From positions 868,001 to 932,000 of the forward strand of contig JAGFBZ010000178.1 in assembly GCA_018398805.1 (NCBI GenBank): a DNA stretch of 64,000 bases, in the 5' to 3' direction. Source of the DNA: Hirundichthys speculiger. Its lineage: Eukaryota; Chordata; Actinopteri; Beloniformes; Exocoetidae. Below are positions 55,491-64,000 of this stretch, one piece after another. The first letter of the stretch is position 1. Each line of letters begins with the position of its first letter. The position numbers and the translations under genes were made by a program. The notes under the pieces were generated by a model. It was not told the origin of the DNA. It saw only the letters and a list, made by a program, of their open reading frames with translations, and did not search any database.

Positions 55491-57447
55491 ACGCAGTTGC
55501 ATTTAGGAAAAACAATATTGTCATTTATCCACATGGATGGGAGGCAGCAATGTGTCGGGGAGGGTTAAAAGGTGAATGTAAATGCCTTACCTCTGTTAGT
55601 GAAGCTTAGAGGCCTTTTAACAAGATGGGCTTTCTGCTCTGCTCTGGCGCCTGATCTTTTTTTTTTTTTGCTGCATGCAATGGTGCACCTTCCATCTCTT
55701 CTCCCTGGATGAAAATTAAAAGATGTTCATCTTGGGCACCACACTCTGTGACAACACCCCACCACGCTCAGTTGGAGACAATCTGACAGAGGCCACAGAC
55801 AAAAGAGGAGAAGCCGTACAACACAAGCTTAATGATATAAAGCAAAGCTTTGGTGGGAAACGAGACTGCCAACAACTTAAGCAAACAGATTTATAAAAAA
55901 CAAACAAAAAAAAAAAACGCAACTATGACCTTTTTTCCTGCTTTCACAGTAAATGATCACAATTTGTCTCCATTTTTGTGCGGTTGGGTCAGGGGTGTGT
56001 CTGCTTCATCTCAGGCCACATGCTCATCATGGTTTTTCTTTTCCTCTCTCAGCCAGATGTTTCCTACTTGTTCCTGGACTCTCTGATCTGGTCTGTGATG
56101 GTGTTTCCTGACAAACTGACGTTAAGAGCCTGTTTCTGGTCAGGACAAACCAGCTCATACTTGTTGTTTTTCCCAAAAGACACCAAACTTACGTGGAGTC
56201 AAAGCAGAGCTGCTGCGGAAGGGTATGATATCAAAACGGAAACTTTGTTCTTAAATCACAAATTTATGTCATAAAATGGCATAAAAAGTTGCACCAAACA
56301 GGAAATTATTTTAGATATTAACAGTAGCAGAGCTGGAAAATCAAATGGATCAGAACTTAAACACAAACTTGGTCATGTCCATTATTTCAGTTGTTTGAAA
56401 TATTCAGTCAATGACTATAAATAGTTCATGTGTGTGCATTAACCACATTTTTAAATATCACTGACATATGTACAGCTGTAATAGTAAAAACATTGTCAGT
56501 GCTCTATTTGGGCAAAAAAAAAAAAAATGTTGAAATAAATCACTAATTTTCAATAATCAGCGTAAAATGTTGAAATAATCATGCTATTATTGAAACTTCA
56601 ACTTACCTTGGAGTAGTTTCAGAAGATAAATTACACACGTTTATGTTTAAGAACCCATTAGACATAATCACTTAACTATATTAAGTTTTTAATGCAGAGA
56701 ACCAAAACTAGTGAACCAGTGACCAGCAGGCTGACGTCAAATCTTTCTGGCTGTATTCCAGTACTTGTTTTTCCAAGTTCAGTTTATTAAAGTTCACTGA
56801 ACTCGAGAAAATGATTTTTACATCCGAGCTCCACAATCAGAACAAATGGAGCATTAGCATCTTTAGCATCTATGTGTAACCAAGCGTACGGACTTAAGGC
56901 CCGGTCGTCTCATTTTAGCTTCAACTTAAACTTGATGCTACAGGTAAAACTGTATGGATGCAGGTGGTGGCTGAAAAAGAGGCTGAGGCAGGAGAATGTT
57001 TTAAAAATATATTTATAAAATTAGAAAAAGAAGAATGAAAAGAAAAATCCCATCAAAAGACATTCAATTTAAAACCTACAGCAATTAAATTACCGAGGGC
57101 TGGCCGGCCGTGGGTGCACGTGGTGAGACGCCAACATTGTCGATGGGAGAACGTGCGCACTTCGCCCTGAGCTACACGTACACAGAACAACGGGCAACTT
57201 CAACATGCGGAAGGGGAGGATGTGCTAAAAATGACCACTGCACACAGGAAGTGATGGGGCTGAAGTTAAAAACTCTATCACCACACCCTCCACCATCACA
57301 GGCGACCACGCTCGACCCAGAGGCAATGGAAAAAGGAGCAGTTAAAAATCAATTAACAAAAAAAGAAATTTACACATCAGAAAAAGAAACAATACTTGAA
57401 TTAAGAAACAATACTTGAATTAACTTAAGTGAAAATAACCAAGGAAA
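55491..57447. other. Stretch without recognised genes
   Basis: T run at 55655-55668, A run at 55902-55918 and 56513-56526. The 98-residue plus frame at 55978-56274 has several aromatic residues but no family signature. The GC-richer part from 57085 to 57330 carries a 102-residue frame (57110-57418) that I cannot place. Confidence 0.4.
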
Positions 57448-57729
57448 TCAATCCAGATTGACATGAATTAAAAGAAACAAACTCAAACTATGGACCCAAG
57501 TAAAACACGCAGCGGTCCAGTGGTGTCGGTGCAGCAGCAGCATCCGGTCTTCCAGGGCGTCAGCAGCAGGAGAGGGTCTTAGACAGCGTCTAAAATGATA
57601 AAGAAAGGGACGTGAGCATGGATGCACCTGAGGGTACTCAAACAAGAACAGAGACCTTCCAGGACCAAGCAGCTTACCTCCTGCCCCTTTCATGGCGTTT
57701 ATATACGCACGTGTTAACAGGCAGCACAA
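57448..57729 (-). other. Minus-strand block with TATA box and splice-like signals
   Basis: On the minus strand TATATAAACG (57707-57698) is a good TATA box. About 30 bases further, GGCAGGAGGTAAGC (near 57680) looks like a splice donor and TTTATCATTTTAGACGC (near 57590) like an acceptor, giving an intron of roughly 85 bases. The unspliced frame (93 residues) is without family signature. Could be an LTR promoter region, a real first exon, or chance. Confidence 0.25.
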
Positions 57730-59166
57730 TGTGCATTACGGTAGCTGGCAGGGGACAAAACCGCCGGCTACATGTGTCGTTGGCAGAAGCTGTTTACGAT
57801 ATTTACACAGCAGATGCTCACAGAACCAGACAGCCAGGTATCTGGAAGTTATACCTCCACAAAGCAGATGACAAAAGTAAAATTAAGCAAAAGATTCGCT
57901 TTGACCTGGAGTAACTCCACCACCACGATGATGAACAGCAGAATGCACTCGCTGGACCGCGACAAGCGATGATGAATCTCCCAGACCGACTGCGTCCACT
58001 ACAGACTTAACTGGGGCTACTGGTAGGGTTTCCAGAGGGCTGTTTAAAATATGGCGCTGATTTGTCACGACAGGGTTGGATGACTGGAACGGCGTGACTA
58101 GTTTTTCAATTCTCAGTGGTATCGAAGCAATTTGATCAATACCAGAAAGGTATCGGTTTTTTGATAGCCAGCTCTAGATGTGACTGACTTATGTGTTCAT
58201 GGTACTTTAATTTATTTCAGCATTCAACTTAAGAGCAAAAGAATATAAAGTGGATGTATTAAATAATGAGAAGAAAAAACTTAACTGGGGTTGGTTGGTA
58301 GATTCTACCATTTTCTGGATTAAACTTAATATAAAGGTTAATATAAAAAGCAATATACTAGAAACAGGAGAACTGTGAAAACTGATAACCAATAAATCAC
58401 AAATTAAAAACAAGGATGATACAATTTTAGATTAAATTCTCATTACAAGACAACAAATCCAGAATATTCCAAGTAAAGAGGAGGAGAAAAAAGCAGATTT
58501 TTTTCAACAAAGCCACTATGAATCTGGTTCTACGGCAGCTTTGTATTTAGTGAGGGAACAACATGACTCAGTCCAAGATGTCCTCACGCTAATCAGTTAA
58601 TGCACCAACATGAAGAGACAGCCGAGGCTTTTAAGGACAACCGTGAACATCTATATGAACGGCCCCCGGCCAAAGAAGAACATGAGATGGAAAAAAAAAA
58701 AAAAAATCTAGACATATTGGATTTACCAGCCATAGAGAAGCGGAGAGTGAGTATATGATCTCCAACATCAGTATGAACAAAGTGGATAATGCAATATGTA
58801 TACGAAAGTGAAATTAGCAGGCAGCCGTTGATTCCTTGGCAAACAATAAATAACTGGGAAATAAATATTCTCTCTCTGCTGCAGAAGATGCCAACCTTTT
58901 TTTGATTGATGCCAACCAATCTTTGAGTAAAACAATCATTTTAGTCATTCAAATGCAGGTGACAATAAGAAACACTGTGCCAGCAGCAGATCCATGTATG
59001 TCTAGATGTGGACCGCAGGAGATGTACTTCCATTATCTTTAAAAGATTTGAAAACGAAATGTTAGATTTAACTGATGAAGATCGGTCAAGGTTTATTAAA
59101 AGCTGGCAGCCCTGTGATAATATTAGGCCATGTGCATCAGACTGAAACAAAGAAAAGGAATTAGTT
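57730..59166. other. Stretch with a possible L1-like scrap
   Basis: At 58590-58735 a plus frame reads EETAEAFKDNREHLYERPP and, after a poly-A run, NLDILDLPAIEKR, which resembles the segment before the RT domain of L1-type LINEs. Stops surround it. The rest shows nothing recognisable. A GGTATCG(G)TTTT motif near 58150 resembles a hAT end. Confidence 0.3.
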
Positions 59167-59932
59167 CAGTAGTACCTCTACTCATGGAATTAATTGGTTC
59201 TGGAAGTAGTTTCGTAACCTGAAAATTTCGTAAGTAGAGGCGTGTTTTCCATGTAAATGCCCTAACCCGTTCCAAGCCCCTCAAAATTCAAACATAATTT
59301 TTTAAAATACATTATAAATAATACATGAAATGACATAAAAACCTGTAAGAAATACACGTTAGAATTAGAAAAGCACTCGGAGAGCGCAGACCTCCACCAA
59401 GCACAACAATTATCGAAAATTTGAAAGTGATCCAGAATCCAGGATTTCTTCTGGATCACACCCAAAATGAAATCAGTTCTTCCTTTTCACATTTTCGACA
59501 ACTCCTGAAAATTTCATTAAAATCCATCCATAACCTTTTGAGTTATCTTGAAAACAGACAGACAGACAGACAGATAAATGCCGGCAAAAACATAACCTCC
59601 TTGGCGGAGGTAATAATTGTCCATTTACCTGGGTTGCTGGGTTACGCTCATACAGACAAGGGGCCATTCTAGCCAATGGGATGCCAGGAAGATGCTAAGC
59701 GATAGCCAATGGCAGAGCAGCTTGAACACACCGCTTTCAAACTGAGATACAGAGCCGACAAGTATGTTTACATTCGGTAAACTCTGGGAGCTGCAAGTAG
59801 CAGCGCGTACTGTATTTTTGCCTTTTGTATCCTTACATTTCTTTCGTAACTTGAGGCAATATTTTCCCGTTGAGGCATTTCGTAACCTGAAAATTTCGTA
59901 TGTAGAGACGTTCGTAAGTAGAGGTACCACTG
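59167..59932. mobile_element. pogo-like DNA element with nested repeat
   Basis: The left end CAGTAGTACCTCTACTCATG and the right end (reverse complement) CAGTGGTACCTCTACTTACG are inverted. Inside both ends the motif TTTCGTAACCTGAAAATTTC recurs (59210-59230, 59879-59900). TA follows the right end (59933-59934); the left flank is TT. No transposase remains. A repeat of another family occupies 59366-59612. Confidence 0.7.
59366..59612 (+). repeat. Nested repeat with GACCTCC...GGAGGT ends
   Basis: Begins near AAAAGCACTCGGAGAGCGCA and GACCTCCACCAAGC, and ends with an (ACAG)n run, AAATGCCGGCAAAAACATAA and CCTTGGCGGAGGT. The ACCTCC(A/G)CCAAG at the start is the reverse complement of the end motif. 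No clear target duplication. The tail of this family is also fused to the LINE at 44149. Confidence 0.6.
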
Positions 59933-59934
59933 TA

Positions 59935-60159
59935 CTCCAGTTATTCTTGATGCATCAAGAGTTTTCACCATTCTTGTGTCAGTTGCTGGGAAATTTGAGA
60001 ATTCGTAAACACGCGAACCAACGAGGTCAGAAAAGACCTCCTGTGTGGTTCCAAGTTCCTGAGACTGCGAAGCTTTACTGTCGCTTTGACCGCTCACCTA
60101 ATGAAGACCACGGAGAGGCTCATCCTCAGCCACCGTCGGGATGGCCAAACATTGGCCAA
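59935..60159. other. Stretch without recognised genes
   Basis: Part of a long plus frame (59764-60501) that spans the pogo-like end, this stretch and the LINE. The frame is open by chance across unrelated pieces and should not be read as one protein. Confidence 0.5.
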
Positions 60160-60935
60160 ACATCAGGGTTTCTGACGGTCATCTACCTGCTGGGATGGAC
60201 GCTGACTCTCCTGGATGGACAGCTGGTTGCAGGGACCACTGAGTCTCGCGTACTGCGGCCTGTTGGTGAGGTCCCTCAGGGAATGGCGCTCTATCTGTTC
60301 TTCTTCACACTGGATACTTACAGCAGCAGCAGTGATCGTCTTCAGAAGTTCACTGGTGACTCTGCCATTGTTGGCTGTCAGCCTTTAGCGTGTGCACACC
60401 TGTGCCGAGGACTTTTTATGACTCGGCGGCAGCCTGAGCTATCCGCTACGCTGTCGTCAGCCAGGGAGCGGGCAGCCTGGACCGGGACAGGGGGAGACTG
60501 AAGAAGCTGGTCAGGAGGGTCAGCTCCGTCCTGGGCTGCCCGCTGAGACATTCATCATGGACAATACCTCGCACGTGCTGTATCAGATGGTGGAGGCTCT
60601 GAGAAGCTCCTTCAGCAGCAGACTAAGACACCCTCAGTGGAGAAAGCAGCACTGCCACAGATGTCTCATCCCAACACTGTTAGAATAAAAGAAAATGACC
60701 AGAGTTCCTCTAAACTCTCTCTCCACTGACAGAACTGTTCAATAGCTCCCACACTTACCCCTCCACCCAACCTTCCTTTCCTAATGTTAGTAGGTATATA
60801 GCCTGTATTTTATTGCTAAATTAAGTTTTTCTGTTCAACTTAATATATTCTGCAGTTCATACCATCTTGTGAGCTGCTTTAACGAGTGAGTTTCTCCACC
60901 GTGGGATCAATAAACTTAAATCTTATCTTATCCAG
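60160..60935 (+). mobile_element. L2-type LINE 3' end
   Basis: GEVPQGMALYLFFFTLDTYSS and LQKFTGDSAIVGC (60268-60380) are RT blocks, with the catalytic box changed from FADDxA to FTGDSA. After an internal deletion, RLKKLVRRVSSVLGCPL (60492-60545) and, in another frame, FIMDNTSHVLYQMVEALRSSF to LRHPQW (60550-60640) give the C terminus, stopping near 60686. The 3' untranslated end TGGGATCAATAAACTTAAAT (60903-60922) is typical of this fish LINE group. Confidence 0.7.
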
Positions 60936-61109
60936 ACAGATATTCTCATGGTTTACAGGTACTATTATGTCCGCTGTTTCTGTGTCTCAATGTTGACCTT
61001 GTCATATTATTTTTTTTAATGGATTTTGATGTGATCTTTACCTAACGCACCTACTTTACTATTCTAAAGAGAGCTAATCTTGTGTATAAAAACCAATCAT
61101 ATGGCATCG
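60936..61109. other. Short stretch without recognised features
   Basis: Nothing recognised. Confidence 0.5.
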
Positions 61110-61245
61110 TCGGCATGTCTAATTCTTTTTCGACTTTTTTCACTTATACGGGTTGCCACAGTGAATCATTGTGCTCCATATATTGATTTGGCATAGCTTT
61201 CTTTCTGACACAACCCTCTCCATTTATCCATTCTTGGCACCAGTG
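61110..61245. repeat. Decayed SINE-like repeat (family of 4606-4745)
   Basis: CGGGTTGCCACAGTGAATCA, TTGATTTGGCATAGCTTTC and TTTCTGACACAACCCTC follow the order of the repeat that lies in the tandem units. The B-box side is lost. Confidence 0.5.
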
Positions 61246-61249
61246 CTGG

Positions 61250-61395
61250 TAAATATGTTAAATGAACTGTATTTATATAGTGCTTTTCTAGTCCTGCTGA
61301 CCGCTGAAAGCGTTTTCACAATACAACCACATTCACCCACACACTTATCTACTGACACATTCATGCAGCACATACACGGCGCACTCTTAAGTTTA
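61250..61395 (+). repeat. Dispersed fish repeat fragment
   Basis: AAATGAACTGTATTTATATA, GTGCTTTTCTAGTCCTGCTG and CACATTCACCCACACACT are the blocks of a repeat common in fish, whose class I cannot name. Confidence 0.5.
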
Positions 61396-62559
61396 AAGAG
61401 AGCTGCAGATATTCCAGTTTCTGCTGAGAGTGCACGGCTGGATTGTCCGGCTGCAGACCTCTGCTGCAGGGCCTCTTCAGGGCTCCACGGTCAGGTCAGC
61501 TCCAAATCCAGAAACAGCATGCAAAGTACAAAATAACAGCATTTTGACATTCAGTAGGTCCAGTAGAGCTCCTCTACATTTACGCCGCAACAGGCAGCAG
61601 ACACTGAGGAGCAGGGACATGGAGGGGAAGGTGAGCACTGATGAAGGCTCAGGGTAATAGGATACGAAGCAGCAGGAGAGAGAAGCTGAATTGGTAAGAA
61701 CGTTCATGATGGTAGAGGGTGGTGTGCACACACCATGCCGTAAAGATGACTGCTGTGCCCAAAATGGCAATGTTAATTTTTCTGTTCCAGTCCAGCGCTG
61801 CTCACACGTCCATTCAAGAGGCTGCCATTTACTGAAAAATAACAGCAAATGATATTGATCACTCATCCTAAACAAGGGCATGCATGAATTCTGCAATCCA
61901 TGAAACATTTTCTCAAATTTCAATACATGATGTAGAACAAAGGGGGGCGTTGTGCCTGTTCAGGCCATAGGACGTGATCAATCAGAGCACGCTGAGCTCT
62001 GACTGAAACAAACAAGCCTCCGTCAGCTGTCTCATGGGAACATGGAAAAAAATAGATCCTGCAGTGAACCAGAGTTTAGCATCCTAGTCACAAAGACACA
62101 CATCTTCACACTTTGTGAGCCAAATAATTAGCCCAGAGCGAAATGAGATAGAGTGATGGTGTTTAAAAATGTCAGGCTGACGGTGATGAGGATGGAGCTG
62201 GTCTTTCCGCACACCAACTGCCTCTTAAGCTCAGTCCTCCAGTTAATACTCGCGCTGAACAGTGCCTCCAGCAACAAGCTTCATCTTTGTACCGCCATAA
62301 GTTTTTAATGAGTGTGGCTGCTCCCAGCAGAGCTCATCTGCCCAACCTTGGGCTGACTGCCTCCGCAACATTTCCACGACATTTTAGGAATGTTCTTGTA
62401 AAGGGTAATAAAGTTTGTATAGCAGCGTGAAGCTGACTGAACCAATCTACGTGACTGAAGTTTCCAGAAGCGTCACGCTCGGAGCATTTTTGCATTTTCT
62501 TTTTCTCAACGAGTGACAGCAAAGTTGAGGAAATTCTTCCTGTTTCAGCTCAATCAGGA
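61396..62559. other. Stretch without recognised genes
   Basis: The 148-residue minus frame (61923-61477) is open but shows no family signature and overlaps plus frames of similar quality. Nothing else recognised. Confidence 0.4.
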
Positions 62560-62715
62560 TTTATTTTTTTCATTCATAAATGTCAGAAAAATGAGAGATT
62601 TTTCAATATCTGATATTTTCTTTGTGTTCTATTGGGAATAGGTATTATAAATATTATAATTGCATTGTTTTTTTTTATTCTACACAGCGTCCCACGTTTA
62701 TTGGAATTGGGGTGC
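62560..62715 (+). repeat. Right end of the Tc1/mariner-like family of 13394-17350
   Basis: AATATCTGATATTTTCTTTG, TGTTCTATTGGGAATAGG and CACAGCGTCCCACG, TTGGAATTGGGGTG match the right end of that family. The left part of the element is not recognisable. Confidence 0.55.
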
Positions 62716-62733
62716 AGATGCATACACACATTC

Positions 62734-63717
<984 letters not shown>

Positions 63718-64000
63718 CACTCACCAGCCACTGTATTAGGTCCAACTGCTCGTTAACGCAAATGTCTAATCAGCCAATCACATAGCAGCAACTCAATCCA
63801 TTTAGACATGTAGATGGTCAAGATGATCTGCTGCAGTTCAAACCAGCATCAGAATGGGAAAGAAAGGTGATTTAAGTGACTTTGAACGTGGCATGGTTGT
63901 TGGTGCCGGACGGGCTGGTCTGAGTATTTCAGAAACTGCTGATCTACTGGGATCTTCACCACAACCATCTCTAGGGTTTACAGAGAACAGTCCGAAAAAG
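63718..64000 (+). mobile_element. Tc1-like DNA transposon, left end, cut by the window edge
   Basis: After a TA, the element opens CACTCACCAGCCACTGTATT and continues with the terminal region of the same Tc1-like family as at 1-970, in the opposite orientation. A transposase reading starts at ATG 63854. Confidence 0.9.
63854..64000 (+). pseudogene. Tc1-like transposase N terminus, frameshifted
   Basis: Reads MGKKGDLSDFERGMVVGAGR, then AGLSISETADLLG, the first helix-turn-helix (paired-like) domain that binds the transposon ends. A single-base loss near 63958 (within CTTCACCACAACC) shifts the frame, after which the expected TTISRVYRE continues in another frame. The rest is outside the window. 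Confidence 0.85.

Noticed and set aside
59764..60501. A 245-residue open plus frame.
   Set aside because: It fuses the end of a pogo-like element, unrelated DNA and an L2-type LINE. Only the last part has the LINE motifs, so it is an accidental fusion.

Overview
The window looks like transposon-rich, non-coding DNA from a ray-finned (teleost-type) fish. No open reading frame could be assigned to a host gene. Instead there are decayed copies of element families typical of fish genomes: Tc1-like, hAT, piggyBac, Ty3/gypsy, RTE-type and L2/CR1-type LINEs, tRNA-like SINEs and palindromic MITEs, plus microsatellites. All family calls come from reading motifs, terminal repeats and target-site duplications (TSDs) by eye; no database search was possible.

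Layout. 1-970: Tc1-like transposase relic (minus), matched by a second copy of the same family entering at 63718 (plus). 2458-2862: solo LTR. 2730-9725: three tandem copies of a ~2.33-kb unit whose edges lie inside two unrelated LTRs. 9629-10462: 834-bp solo LTR (minus) with a perfect 5-bp TSD. 13394 to about 17350: decayed Tc1/mariner-like element, hit near its right end by a piggyBac-like element (15111-17326, TTAA on both sides) that carries only the start of its transposase and an expanded array of nested palindromes. 18453-19410, 20912-21762, 27021-28074, about 28260-29550, 30796-31948, 35162-37387 and 38931-39392: hAT-type elements, several with 8-bp TSDs, two with a BED zinc-finger exon and one (35162-37387) with most of a transposase. 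33325-37690: one LINE (minus) split by a 982-bp composite retroposon and by the 35162-37387 hAT element; the LINE protein can be followed across all three pieces. 42295-44148: 5' and middle part of an RTE-type endonuclease/reverse-transcriptase LINE, fused to an unrelated repeat tail. 47889-48492: pogo/mariner-like element. 49620-53021: 5'-truncated Ty3/gypsy retrotransposon (minus) with a 149-bp LTR, integrase, RNase H, part of RT and a mutated protease. 53511-53644: near-perfect hairpin MITE. 59167-59932: pogo-like element with a nested repeat. 60160-60935: L2-type LINE 3' end. 62734-62893: long (TA)n.

These parts do not form an operon or pathway. The logic of the region is historical: successive insertions, nested insertions and local duplications, which can be ordered from the TSDs. 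The strongest structural points are the LTR-bounded triplication, the palindromic array in the piggyBac element, and the dated stack of insertions at 33-38 kb. The stretches between elements hold no recognisable genes; the one frame without an obvious transposon origin that reads plausibly as protein is the minus-strand frame at 41502-41819.
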